From contig NZ_CP096255.1 in assembly GCF_011516635.5 (NCBI RefSeq), forward strand, positions 8,939,501 to 9,003,500: a stretch of 64,000 nt of DNA. Direction: 5' to 3'. How positions within the stretch are numbered: position 1 is the first letter of the stretch; each line of letters begins with the position of its first letter. Below the pieces are notes generated by a model, which saw nothing but the letters and a program-made list of their open reading frames with translations, ran no database searches and was not told where the DNA came from. This document shows, one piece after another, positions 30,301 through 39,124 of the stretch. Source of the stretch: Bradyrhizobium barranii subsp. apii. GTDB lineage: Bacteria; Pseudomonadota; Alphaproteobacteria; Rhizobiales; Xanthobacteraceae. Made by a program: the position numbers and the translations under genes.

Positions 30301-30837
30301 ATGAAATCGGTCAAGCAAAGCCTAGCTCTTGTCGCTGCGATGATGAGCGCAATCATTGTCGGTCCGCCGCGTTCCTCGGCGATGGAGAACAAGACGCCCA
30401 TTACGTATTTTTCAGAAGGCGCGCCAGACAATCTCGTAGAGGCACTGAACAATTTGTCTCCCGACGCTAGGGATGTCGTCGTTGCGAGAGTTCGCTTGCA
30501 GCGACCCGTAATATGGATGGGTGGCCGTCACTGCGAGCTTTGTACCAACGATGTATGGTTCGCCCGTCTGAGAATCACGGAGACTCTCAAAGGCAAAGCT
30601 GAAGTCGGCCAAGTGCTCGATGTTTTCCTAGGCCAGCGTAGCGAACACCGAAGGTACATCGCCATTCCCCGCACACCGGATCAACGGGGCCGAGAGTACA
30701 CAGTGGCGATCTATTCTATGGGAGATGGCATTCAGCGGCTCGCTTCATTTCCAATAAGTAAACCTCAATACGACAGATTATCCTCTGATTGGCTTGCATA
30801 TGAAGGCGAGCGATCGAGGGCAGGATTTCGGGATTAG
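30301..30837 (+). CDS. Secreted hypothetical protein
   Basis: A 178-residue protein of unknown function. Residues 1-27 form a signal peptide (LALVAAMMSAIIVG, cleavage near SSAME). The mature part contains a CELC pair (GGRHCELCTNDVWFARLRI), which could form a disulphide or bind metal, followed by a beta-rich stretch (LDVFLGQRSEHRRYIAIPR). GC is low. No ribosome site stands out before the ATG. It has no operon partner. Confidence 0.55.
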   Translation: MKSVKQSLALVAAMMSAIIVGPPRSSAMENKTPITYFSEGAPDNLVEALNNLSPDARDVVVARVRLQRPVIWMGGRHCELCTNDVWFARLRITETLKGKAEVGQVLDVFLGQRSEHRRYIAIPRTPDQRGREYTVAIYSMGDGIQRLASFPISKPQYDRLSSDWLAYEGERSRAGFRD

Positions 30838-30849
30838 GTCGTGGGTCCG

Positions 30850-30944
30850 CTTCTGGCCCGTGTGAGACGTGCCGGTGCAGTCTGACGATTTCCGTTCACA
30901 GAGGTAGACCGGAAGAGATCGGCACGCGGCCATAGTGACGCGAT
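30850..30944. repeat. 95-bp dispersed repeat, copy 3
   Basis: This copy is 95 bp, the same length as copy 1 and differing from it at only a few positions. It lies 13 bp after the stop of the secreted hypothetical gene. All three copies are in the same orientation. Confidence 0.85.
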
Positions 30945-30978
30945 TGCCCCACAACGGAAGTCGACTGGCCAGGTTTAC

Positions 30979-32610
30979 TCAAGCGCGCGCCCGCCACAGC
31001 GTAACCGCAAGCAGCATATAGGCCGCACAAGTCCACAGCGACTGCCAATTGTCCGGTCCTTCGCTGAGCGCCGCATAGATGGCTGCCACCAGGAATACGA
31101 CGGCAAACATCGCTTCCGCCATGGGGCGGATTCCCTTCTTCGGGCGATTGAGCAGCGTCATCGCCGCAAAAGGGACCGCCGCCATAGTGAGGGCCGCAAA
31201 GGGAAAATCCTTTTCGCGCGGATCAAACATAAGGCCCAGCGCTGTCTCCGTGCCGATCACGATGGTTACGATCAAGATCAATCCGTGCATGATCGCCAGC
31301 CCCGATGGGATCCGGTAGTCCTCCGGACCCAGCAATTCCAGAAATGTGGGCGATGCGCGCCCGGACATCAGGGCGTTGGCGCCGAACAGCGGCGAGGCAG
31401 TTGCCGCCGCCAGAAGTGCGCCCCACAGAAGCCAGCTGCCCGCGCCGTAGCTTTCATAGAACATCTTTTGAGCGGCCACCCCAAACAGGACTCCGGCGGT
31501 GGTTGCCGATATTCCGACCGCAAACCATGAGACGAGCCGGGGCTGCGAGAGCTTCCGGCGCGAGGTCAGCCATGCAGCGCCGAACACCAGGATCGCCAGC
31601 GCCATTCCGCTGCTCATTTGCAGTTTCCAGAGCGGATAATTGCTGACGGGGATGCCGGGCGGATATTTCAGCGTGCGCTGCGTGGAATCGAATAAGCCCC
31701 ACGATCCGCCGACGGTGCCCTCGAACTCATGCTTCCACAATTCATCATACGCCTCGAACAGGTTGACGCGGAAATTCTCGCGCCGGGCAAGATCGAGGAC
31801 CTCCGAGATCACCCGCGCCTGATTGGTGCGCGATGGTAGCGCCGACTCGCGCATCCGCCCTTCGCTCGGCCAACCTGTTTCTCCAATCAGGATTTCCTTG
31901 CCCGGAAACGCCGACGCCACCTGCTTTCGGACGGCGTCGACGTGAGCAGCGGCGGATTTCGCCGCGACCGGGACATTTTCCCAATATGGCAGGATATGAA
32001 GGGTGACGAAATCGACGGCGTCACCGAGTTCCCTATAGCGCAGCCAGTACTCCCAGACGTCGGAATAGGTGACGGGGACCGGCACCTGTACCTTGACCGA
32101 GCGGATCAAGGCAGCAAGATCGGAAGGTGTCATCTTCCCATGCAACAGAACCTCATTGCCGACCACGAGTGCGGTGATGGTTTCCGGATATTGCCGGGCG
32201 AGCCGTATGCCCGTGGATATCTGCGTCGCGCTCTTCCGTCGGTCCCTATCGAGCCAAATTCCCTGAATGACTTTCAGCCCCACCTTGGACGCAAGTTCGG
32301 GGATCTGATCGAGACCAAGATCAGTCGCATAGGTACGAATACAGTCGGTTATTTTGGCAAGCTGGGCGAGATCTTCCGCGATCTGGTCCCGCGGCACCGG
32401 TGTCGGCGACTCCGACGTTTGGTTGTTGCGGAAGGGCGCGTAGGATATGCATTGCAGTTTGGCATTCGGATCGATCGGCGCGCGCGCCAGGTTGATCGGT
32501 ATGGCCAGCCACCACCACACCGCGGCGATCGCACCCAGGGATATGATGAGAAGCGCCAGAGGCGTGCGGGGCGAAATAGTTGACCCTCCAACGTAGAGAT
32601 CGTCGGTCAA
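30979..32610 (-). CDS. ndvC: GH17-domain membrane protein, NdvC-like
   Basis: A 543-residue protein with one N-terminal membrane helix (about residues 15-38), a periplasmic GH17-type barrel (about 50-310) and five or more C-terminal membrane helices. Barrel landmarks are ISYAPF, VVGNEVLL (acid/base Glu) and IGETGWPSEG (nucleophile Glu). In Bradyrhizobium, NdvC of this layout is implicated in adding beta-1,6 links to the cyclic beta-glucan made by NdvB. ndvB is not in the window, so this may be a paralogue, and the symbol is tentative. The start appears to be TTG at 32610. Confidence 0.7.
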   Translation of the reverse strand: MTDDLYVGGSTISPRTPLALLIISLGAIAAVWWWLAIPINLARAPIDPNAKLQCISYAPFRNNQTSESPTPVPRDQIAEDLAQLAKITDCIRTYATDLGLDQIPELASKVGLKVIQGIWLDRDRRKSATQISTGIRLARQYPETITALVVGNEVLLHGKMTPSDLAALIRSVKVQVPVPVTYSDVWEYWLRYRELGDAVDFVTLHILPYWENVPVAAKSAAAHVDAVRKQVASAFPGKEILIGETGWPSEGRMRESALPSRTNQARVISEVLDLARRENFRVNLFEAYDELWKHEFEGTVGGSWGLFDSTQRTLKYPPGIPVSNYPLWKLQMSSGMALAILVFGAAWLTSRRKLSQPRLVSWFAVGISATTAGVLFGVAAQKMFYESYGAGSWLLWGALLAAATASPLFGANALMSGRASPTFLELLGPEDYRIPSGLAIMHGLILIVTIVIGTETALGLMFDPREKDFPFAALTMAAVPFAAMTLLNRPKKGIRPMAEAMFAVVFLVAAIYAALSEGPDNWQSLWTCAAYMLLAVTLWRARA

Positions 32611-33065
32611 CCGGCATGTTGTCGTGACCCGACAACAACAGAGATCATCGTCCGCCGGTCCCTACTTGACCTGTGAAAGCTGGTGCCAGATCGTCCGTGC
32701 CGCAAGAGGCGAGTCAACATCCAACAAAGGCCTTAAGGGCTACCGCGGGGCGGGTAGAAATAATCCTCCCCATCTCCCGAGATGGCCTTCGGGGACCGGC
32801 AGCAGAGCGGCCTTGCTCTGACGGTCGCCGTGCCGGCTAACGAACGCCTGTTGGCCCGAATGCGAAGTCCAGATCGGTCACGGGTGGTCCGGTAGTAAGG
32901 GCACGCCGGCAGCGGGCTCACCCAGCGCGTAGCAGACGCGATTGCCCCGAAGGCGACAGATCCCCATTGCGGCCTGCTCGTGTACAGCTCGCCAATTGTG
33001 GGTTAGGTTCCGGTGTTGTCGTGTGCCGCACGTGTCTGATCCGCCAGCAGGCCTGGGAGTTGGTC
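32611..33065. other. Intergenic stretch without a recognised gene
   Basis: About 455 bp between divergent genes. It contains possible hairpins (CATCTCCCGAGATG near 32770) and, near 32935, GACGCGATTGCCCC, which matches the bases at the right end of the 95-bp repeat copy 3. No ORF with a ribosome site is seen. Confidence 0.5.
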
Positions 33066-34439
33066 ATGCAGCCGATGAACGAGGTCCCCTTCGAGACGTC
33101 CCTGGCCGAATATGCCGAAGACATGCTCGACGCCTGTACGCGATGCGGGAAATGCGTCGAGGCCTGTCCGAGTGTCGAGCCGGCCGGCATCTCGCGGACG
33201 ACAAAGTCCGAAGACATCATCGGCGGCATTCTCGAGCTGGTGCGTACCGGCAACGGCCCGGAAGCGTCGCGCAAATGGGCGCAGTCCTGCATGCGGAGCG
33301 GGGCATGCATCAAGGCGTGCAGCTATGGCGTCAATCCGCGTTTCCTGCTGAGCATGGCGCGGCTTGGCATCGCGAAGTCGGACAATGAGCTTGCCGAACG
33401 GCGCCGGCGGGGTGTCGAGAGGTACCGCGACGGCAGTCGTGGCGTGAACGTGCTTTCGCGCCTGCAACTCGATGCGGACGTGCTCGAACGACTGGGTCAG
33501 AGATCGGCGTCGGTCGCCACGCCCGTTGAAACGCCGGATTTCGTGTTTTACACTGGCTGCAATGTGCTCAAGACGCCGCACATCGCATTGCTTGCCCTCG
33601 ATATCATGGACGCGCTCGGCGTCAGTTACCAGGTGATGGGCGGGCCGAGCCATTGCTGCGGCATTCTCCAGCTCAAGTCTGGCGACGCAGAGATGGCCGG
33701 TCGTATGGGATCGAGTACGATGGAAAAGCTGTCGCATTCGAACTCGGGGCAGGTGATCTCCTGGTGCCCGTCGTGCTACGTCCAGTACACGGAGACCATC
33801 CTGCCAACGGTGGAGCGACAGCACGGGTCGCGCCCGTTCGAGATGAACCCGTTCATGCGCTTTCTCGGCGACCGGCTGGCGCAGCTCAAGCCGCACCTTC
33901 AGCGCAGGGTCGAAATGCGGGTCGCGCTGCACAGGCATCCCGGCGTGGCCGGCGTCGTGGAAGCCGCCGCTGAGATCTTGACGGCGGTACCCGGTATCGA
34001 ACTCGTCGATCTGAACCAGCCGGCGGTGGGTTTGCAGAGCGTGGATGTCGGCGCGCTTCCAAAGTACAAGCGCGAATTGCAACTTATGGAGCTTGAGGCG
34101 GCGCGCGATGCAGGTGTCGATGCACTGGTCGCGGTCTATCATTCCGATCATCGCGAACTGTGCGCGCACGAGCGCGACTGGCCATTCCGTATCATGAATA
34201 TCCTTGAAGTGGTTGGCGAAAGCATGGGCCTGCATCGGCACGATCGCTACAAAGAGCTCAAGATCATGCAGGACGCCGACCAGATCGTCGCCGACTGTAG
34301 CGACCTGATCGCAAAGCACTCGCTTGATCCCGGCAGTGCGCGTGACGTGGTGGTGAAGGTGTTGCTTGGCGACCAGCCGCTTCCCCTGAGGCGTGGCGCG
34401 CCCCCGGAGACGCGCGCCGGGGGCTTGGAGCCGTCGTAG
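33066..34439 (+). CDS. Fe-S protein with HdrB/GlpC-like CCG domain
   Basis: A 457-residue protein from ATG 33066 (GGGAG upstream). The N-terminus has a classical 4Fe-4S set, CTRCGKCVEACP, and a second, incomplete-looking set, CMRSGACIKACS. The first cysteine-rich CCG domain is intact (FYTGCN, SHCCGI, WCPSCY). The second is degenerate: where CxxG..CCG is expected it reads HRHPGVAG, without cysteines. Related proteins carry electrons in heterodisulphide reductase-like or glycolate/glycerol-3-phosphate oxidase complexes. No partner flavoprotein is adjacent, so the donor and acceptor are unknown. Confidence 0.75.
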   Translation: MQPMNEVPFETSLAEYAEDMLDACTRCGKCVEACPSVEPAGISRTTKSEDIIGGILELVRTGNGPEASRKWAQSCMRSGACIKACSYGVNPRFLLSMARLGIAKSDNELAERRRRGVERYRDGSRGVNVLSRLQLDADVLERLGQRSASVATPVETPDFVFYTGCNVLKTPHIALLALDIMDALGVSYQVMGGPSHCCGILQLKSGDAEMAGRMGSSTMEKLSHSNSGQVISWCPSCYVQYTETILPTVERQHGSRPFEMNPFMRFLGDRLAQLKPHLQRRVEMRVALHRHPGVAGVVEAAAEILTAVPGIELVDLNQPAVGLQSVDVGALPKYKRELQLMELEAARDAGVDALVAVYHSDHRELCAHERDWPFRIMNILEVVGESMGLHRHDRYKELKIMQDADQIVADCSDLIAKHSLDPGSARDVVVKVLLGDQPLPLRRGAPPETRAGGLEPS

Positions 34440-34631
34440 CAGCTTGACGTCACCTGTTGGCCCACCGCGCCGGTGAGCCCGGCGCAAACCGGAGGTCGCC
34501 GGCTGAGGGGTCAACCGACGCGACTGACCCCGAAGCCGGCTATTCCTCGACTGATCAATTTCCGTCAGGTGCTCTGCGCGGAAAGCCGACGACGCCCGTC
34601 AAGGACGTCGATCTCCTGCCCCCGCACGGCT

Positions 34632-35048
34632 TCACGACGTCTTCTGCTTCGCCTGCACGTGTCGCGCGAAGTTGTCGAGGATGGCCTGCCAGCCGCCCTG
34701 CTGCTGCTCAACCGAGTGTGTCGGTTCGCTATCGAAGACAACGCGGACGACGACGCCCTTCGTCCCGGGCACGAACTCGACTTCGGCCTTGCGATCGCCG
34801 AATGAATATTCGATCAGCTTGTGTTCGACGATCGTCGTGTAAGTCCCGGCGAAGTCAAAGCCCATGCTGCCGTCCTTGGCTTCCATGCGCGACGAGAAGA
34901 CCCCGCCTTCCCGCAGGTCGACCGTAGCCTTGGTCGTATGCCAATCGTCGGACGCGGCGTTCCACTCCATGATGTCAGCAGGTGTCGTATAGGCACGCCA
35001 GACCTGATCGATGGGGGCTGCTACGGTGGTTTCGACGGTGATCCTCAT
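34632..35048 (-). CDS. SRPBCC/AHSA1-domain protein
   Basis: A 138-residue START-like fold protein. It begins MRITVETTVAAPIDQVWRAY, the standard opening of AHSA1-type proteins, and contains WNAASDDWHTTKATVDLREG and GGWQAILDNFARHV. Such proteins bind hydrophobic ligands; the bacterial function is usually unknown. The ATG at 35048 is favoured because GGAG lies nine bases upstream; an ATG two codons earlier has only three bases of spacing. Confidence 0.8.
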   Translation of the reverse strand: MRITVETTVAAPIDQVWRAYTTPADIMEWNAASDDWHTTKATVDLREGGVFSSRMEAKDGSMGFDFAGTYTTIVEHKLIEYSFGDRKAEVEFVPGTKGVVVRVVFDSEPTHSVEQQQGGWQAILDNFARHVQAKQKTS

Positions 35049-35338
35049 GAACATAAGCTCCTGGTTCAATTTTCTAGGTGACGGCATCACTGACGTGTGC
35101 GGGGTCCATCCAAGGACGATCGAGACTGGTTCAAGCCGACAGGGTCGAGCCGTCAAAGCGTTGAAAACACAAAAATGTCAAAACGTCTGTTGGCCACCCA
35201 CCAGCGGCCGCGAACAAATTGGGGATGAGGGTCACATTTGTCCGATACGGCTCGTGGCCATTGAACCCGACCCGGGCTCGACGACACTATCTCCCTGCGT
35301 CCTAAACGGCCCCGCCCATCCGTGGGCGATACGGGGGA

Positions 35339-35557
35339 ATGTCTGTCATGCGAAAGCGAAACTGGCGATTGATTGCCGTCGGCTCAGTGCTGCTGGTGCT
35401 CGCCGTCCTGTTCTTCCTCTCGATGCGGGACATGACGCCGTGGTCCAATGATCCTGCCGCCCTGATGCGCACGGTCGGAGAGGTCTCGGGCGCTGTCGGC
35501 GGCATCAGCCTCGTCATGATCGTCTTCGGTCTGATCGGCAGGAAAGCGCCGGCCTGA
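35339..35557 (+). CDS. Small membrane protein, two helices
   Basis: A 72-residue protein. It has two hydrophobic segments (LIAVGSVLLVLAVLFFLS and VGGISLVMIVFGLIG) joined by a polar loop DMTPWSNDPAALMRTVGE. GGGGGA lies directly before the ATG at 35339; an internal ATG three codons on is also possible. Function unknown. Confidence 0.6.
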   Translation: MSVMRKRNWRLIAVGSVLLVLAVLFFLSMRDMTPWSNDPAALMRTVGEVSGAVGGISLVMIVFGLIGRKAPA

Positions 35558-35686
35558 CAAACGTCGTTCCGGAAGGCCGGACCACGGCGGTATCACGCCT
35601 CCGCGATGACAGGGAATAGCGGGTCTTCGATGCAAATCTGAATGTCTGAACCGCACATGCAGGGCGGGATGCATTTGGAGACACCT

Positions 35687-35932
35687 ATGATTACCTCAAA
35701 GATGCTGATTGTGGTCACGATCGTATCGACGATGGGCGCAGCTTCGGCGAAACCTTTCCACCCGTCGCTGCCCGGAAAGGAAACGACCACCAGGCCGTGG
35801 ACGGCCCCGGTCGGTCACCGCCAGCCCCACGCCTCCGACGTGCCCTCGGCAAGTTCGGGATCGCTGGATTTCCTCGACCAAGAGGATGCCGACGTCGATC
35901 GCAAGATCTCCGGCGTCTGCCGGGGCTGCTGA
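35687..35932 (+). CDS. Small secreted protein with C-terminal CRGC
   Basis: An 81-residue protein with a signal peptide (MLIVVTIVSTMGAASA) and a short polar mature region ending DVDRKISGVCRGC. The C-terminal VDRK...CRGC pattern recurs in small secreted proteins of Bradyrhizobium as I know them; their role is unknown. The ATG at 35687 has TTGGAG eight bases upstream and is preferred to an upstream ATG at 35642 that would bury the signal peptide. Confidence 0.65.
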   Translation: MITSKMLIVVTIVSTMGAASAKPFHPSLPGKETTTRPWTAPVGHRQPHASDVPSASSGSLDFLDQEDADVDRKISGVCRGC

Positions 35933-35991
35933 TCGATCCTGCGCCAAGGCCTGATGGAATGAGACTCGACTGCCGCCCCAACGGACGGCAG

Positions 35992-37008
35992 TCAGTGTCC
36001 GACCTTTCGGAATTCGACCAGGCTGAACGAGCCGACACCGCTGGTGCCGACGAAGGCGAAGCCGGCCAGGACGCCGAGCCTGCGGTACTCGGCCTCCGTC
36101 CGCTCGCGGCCGCCAGGTCCCCTCAGCATATTGAGGTCGCTCATCGCGCAGGAGCGGTCCTGGATCTCGGTCGTCGCAGGCTCCGGCATGATCCGTTCGA
36201 TCACGATCAACGTTCCGCTGGCCGGCAGCGCGTCCCGGCAGTTGCGCAGAATGACCTCGCAACGATCGTCTCTCCAATTGTGCAGGATGCTCTTCATCAG
36301 GATCGTGTCGGCGCCGCCCAGGACCTTCTCGAAGAAACTGCCGGCGACGAACCGGCAGCGATTGGCGATGCCAAGCCGGTCAAAATGCGCCCGCGCTCCC
36401 GCCTCGCAGCGCGCGAGATCGAAGGCGATGCCCTCAAGATGCGGGTTGTGCTGGAGCACGCCGCCGATCAATTCGCCGGTGCCGCCACCGAGATCCATGA
36501 CAACGCGCGCGGTCGCGAAGTCGTGGGCCGCAACGATCCTTGGAACGATGCTCCGCGTCAGGCTGACCATCGCGGCGTTGAAGCGGCGGGTGAATTCCGG
36601 CGCATTGCTCGTCGCGGCATAGCGATCGTCGCCATCGCCGCGCAGCTCGCCCGCGCTCTTGCCCGAGCGAACCGACTCGACCAGTCCGATCCAGGATTGC
36701 GCGAGCATCTCGCCCTCGAAGAGAACCCAATCCTTGAAGGAGGGATCGGCGGTCTCGTCGAGCTGCCGGCCGAGCTCGGTCATGGCAAACCGGTCGCGGT
36801 CTGCCTGCCTGCACAGGCCAAGTGTCGTCAGGCCAACGAGCAATCGGCGCAGCGCACTTTCATCAGCGGACACCAGCCGGGCGAGCTCGGCCACCGATTT
36901 CGCCTCATCGCCGATGGCCTCGGCGAGATTGAGCTTCGCCGCCGCATAAATCACCGCGGTGATGCGATGCGACTGCACGAGATCATGCACGGATGCCGGC
37001 CCGCTCAT
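35992..37008 (-). CDS. SAM-dependent O-methyltransferase
   Basis: A 338-residue class I methyltransferase of the plant/actinobacterial small-molecule O-methyltransferase type. The N-terminal part is a winged-helix dimerisation domain (residues 10-90: ITAVIYAAAKLNLAEAIGDE and ESALRRLLVGLTTLGL). The SAM site is MDLGGGTGELI (about 172-182). SILHNWRDDRCEVIL holds the His-Asp-Asp catalytic neighbourhood. The substrate is not readable. The gene starts 24 bp... downstream of nothing on its strand; the binding-protein gene follows it upstream at 37033 on the same strand, so they may be co-transcribed. Confidence 0.85.
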   Translation of the reverse strand: MSGPASVHDLVQSHRITAVIYAAAKLNLAEAIGDEAKSVAELARLVSADESALRRLLVGLTTLGLCRQADRDRFAMTELGRQLDETADPSFKDWVLFEGEMLAQSWIGLVESVRSGKSAGELRGDGDDRYAATSNAPEFTRRFNAAMVSLTRSIVPRIVAAHDFATARVVMDLGGGTGELIGGVLQHNPHLEGIAFDLARCEAGARAHFDRLGIANRCRFVAGSFFEKVLGGADTILMKSILHNWRDDRCEVILRNCRDALPASGTLIVIERIMPEPATTEIQDRSCAMSDLNMLRGPGGRERTEAEYRRLGVLAGFAFVGTSGVGSFSLVEFRKVGH

Positions 37009-37032
37009 GTGTTACCTCCTGTCAATGCAGGT

Positions 37033-38007
37033 TCAATCGGTCGGGACGAACCCCGTTGCCTGAACGATCGCCTTCCACCGGTCGGATTCGGATGCGATCA
37101 GCCGGGCGAAGTCTTCCATGGCGATCGCGTCGGGCTCGACGGCCAGCTTTGCCATGCCGGCCTTGACCTCGTCGGTGCGCAAGGCCGCCTGGATCGCGGT
37201 GTTGAGCTTATCGACGATCGGCGCCGGCGTCCTGGCCGGAACGAAGAACGCAAACCATGTGAGGTCCTCGAGCGACGGATATCCGGCCTCCCGCATCGTC
37301 GGTACCGCCGGAACAAACAGGCTGCGGCGCGGTCCGGTGGTCGCCAGCGCGCGAAGATCTCCGGATTGGACGAGTCCGAGCGAGCTGCCGATCGGCATGA
37401 CGGTCGCGGCAATCACGCCCTTGACCAGATCCTGAATCGCACCACCGCCCTGATAGGGCACGTGAAGAAAATCGAAGCCAGCGGTGCGGCCCAGCGTCGT
37501 GCCAAGAAAATGCAGCGAGGTTCCGGCGCCCGGCGAACCAAAGGTGGCGTGCTTCGGATTGGCGCGGCACCAGGCCACGAAGTCCGCCAGCGTCTTGACG
37601 TCGGCCGGCACGCTGGGACCGACCGTCAGCAATGTCGGGGTCGAGGCGACGGTCGACACAGGTATGAAATCCCGCGGATGGTATCTCAGTGTCTTGTAGA
37701 CGTGCGGAAAGAACATCATGAAGCCGAGCGGCGCGAACAGCATGACCGATCCGTCGGCGTCGGCGCTCTTCACCGCCTCCACCGCGATGCGACCGGCCGC
37801 GCCCGGCCGGGTCTCGACCACGATGGTTTCGGCATAGCCGCTCATCTGGCCGGCCACGAGCCGCGCCAACCCATCCTGCAGCCCGGGCGTGAAGCCCGTC
37901 AGGATATGCGCGGTTCTCGCGATCGGCTGTGCGAGCGCCCGCGGCGAAATATGCGCAGCGGCGAACGCGGCGGCGGCCGCCGACAACACATCACGACGCG
38001 TGATCAT
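37033..38007 (-). CDS. TctC-type (Bug family) periplasmic binding protein
   Basis: A 324-residue solute receptor. MITRRDVLSAAAAAFAAAHI is a twin-arginine-like signal. GFTPGLQDGLARLVAGQMS and VETRPGAAGRIAVEAV are the ligand-pocket strands of the Bug/TctC fold. Such proteins bind carboxylates and usually serve a TctA/TctB permease, which is not adjacent; orphan Bug receptors are common. The ATG at 38007 is chosen over an upstream reading because it places the twin arginines at residues 4-5. It ends 24 bp before the methyltransferase start. Confidence 0.85.
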   Translation of the reverse strand: MITRRDVLSAAAAAFAAAHISPRALAQPIARTAHILTGFTPGLQDGLARLVAGQMSGYAETIVVETRPGAAGRIAVEAVKSADADGSVMLFAPLGFMMFFPHVYKTLRYHPRDFIPVSTVASTPTLLTVGPSVPADVKTLADFVAWCRANPKHATFGSPGAGTSLHFLGTTLGRTAGFDFLHVPYQGGGAIQDLVKGVIAATVMPIGSSLGLVQSGDLRALATTGPRRSLFVPAVPTMREAGYPSLEDLTWFAFFVPARTPAPIVDKLNTAIQAALRTDEVKAGMAKLAVEPDAIAMEDFARLIASESDRWKAIVQATGFVPTD

Positions 38008-38053
38008 CACCCGTTTCCCTGATCGAGCCCAGACCAAATGAGATCGCAGCATG

Positions 38054-38971
38054 CTACCTGGCCATCGCTGCGGTCTCTGGAGCCATGGATGAGCCGGGTC
38101 GCACGAACACAAAACGGGATATCGCAGATATCTGCGCGTCCTCACGGCCATCCTGGCCGATCAGGATGAGGCCTGCTCCGCCATTCGCCACCGTCAGGAC
38201 GACCGCTTCACCCGCCCACGTCCCGATAGGCTCCATCCCGATGGTGAGAAACTCACCGATCGGCTGGTCCAAATACTGGAGTCTCAGCTGCGGCGCGATT
38301 TCGGCGGGCGCCAGAGCAAGACCGAGCTGTTGTGCACGCGCATAGATTTCCCGCAGCGAAGCCTCGCCTTGAAGGCCGAGCTCGGCAACCGACACGGCAA
38401 CAAGCTCAACCTCCGCCTTCTTGCGACTTAGGGTAAAGGCCGGTCGAGCGAGTATCTCATCAGCCGCGTTTCCGACGCCGCAGCCCATTGCGCTCATCGC
38501 GCTGCGAAGAGCGAACGTCTCCGTGAATGTTCCTATCCGGATCGTCTTCCACGCCAGGACATCTGCAGCCGAGCTGATCGGAATCTCCGATCTGCGAGCC
38601 GGCGGGTCGACCTTGACCGCCAGCTGCCTCCGCAAACCATCCTGCGCAGTGCATTGAGCCTCGGCGCGATCTACGGAAATCAAGCTGAACAGGTTGACGA
38701 CCATCAGGATCGCAAGCGCACTGCCAATGCGCCAGGGTGCCGGACGATCGGGCCTTGCGCGGCCTTGCTGCAAGGCAATGTAGTCAATCTCGGCGCGCGT
38801 CGCGCCGAGATCAATCAGCTCCCGATCGCTGAGGGCACAGAGAGCGGTTTGTACCTTCAGTCGTCTTCGGCGCTTCTGCCATGCGCTCCAGACCCGCAGG
38901 AAAAGGCTGGTCACTTGCTGCACGGGTGTGGCAGTCCGTCGCACCTGTGCAACGCCGTTGATGGTACTCAT
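38054..38971 (-). CDS. DUF1127-headed membrane-anchored protein
   Basis: A 305-residue protein. Residues about 20-70 match the small DUF1127 (YjiS-like) domain, including LCALSDRELIDLGATRAEI. A membrane helix follows at about 83-103 (ALAILMVVNLFSLISV), then about 200 residues predicted to lie outside the cytosol. DUF1127 usually occurs as a 50-90 residue protein that binds RNA or regulates phosphate metabolism, so a fusion to a membrane anchor and a large outer domain is unusual. The outer domain has no recognised family; it includes EIPISSAADVLAWKTIRIGT. It is divergent from the next regulator gene. Confidence 0.65.
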   Translation of the reverse strand: MSTINGVAQVRRTATPVQQVTSLFLRVWSAWQKRRRRLKVQTALCALSDRELIDLGATRAEIDYIALQQGRARPDRPAPWRIGSALAILMVVNLFSLISVDRAEAQCTAQDGLRRQLAVKVDPPARRSEIPISSAADVLAWKTIRIGTFTETFALRSAMSAMGCGVGNAADEILARPAFTLSRKKAEVELVAVSVAELGLQGEASLREIYARAQQLGLALAPAEIAPQLRLQYLDQPIGEFLTIGMEPIGTWAGEAVVLTVANGGAGLILIGQDGREDAQISAISRFVFVRPGSSMAPETAAMAR

Positions 38972-39124
38972 CGGCGATATCCCTTGGCGATACCTTTACC
39001 GAGGGCAGGATGTCAAGACTTCGCCGGGCACGCTTGACGTGCAGCTTACATTTTCCTGACCGGCGCCTTACTTTACGCCCCAGCAGGTGCAGAGGCGGCT
39101 TCATCCAACGACGGGAGTGGCAAC

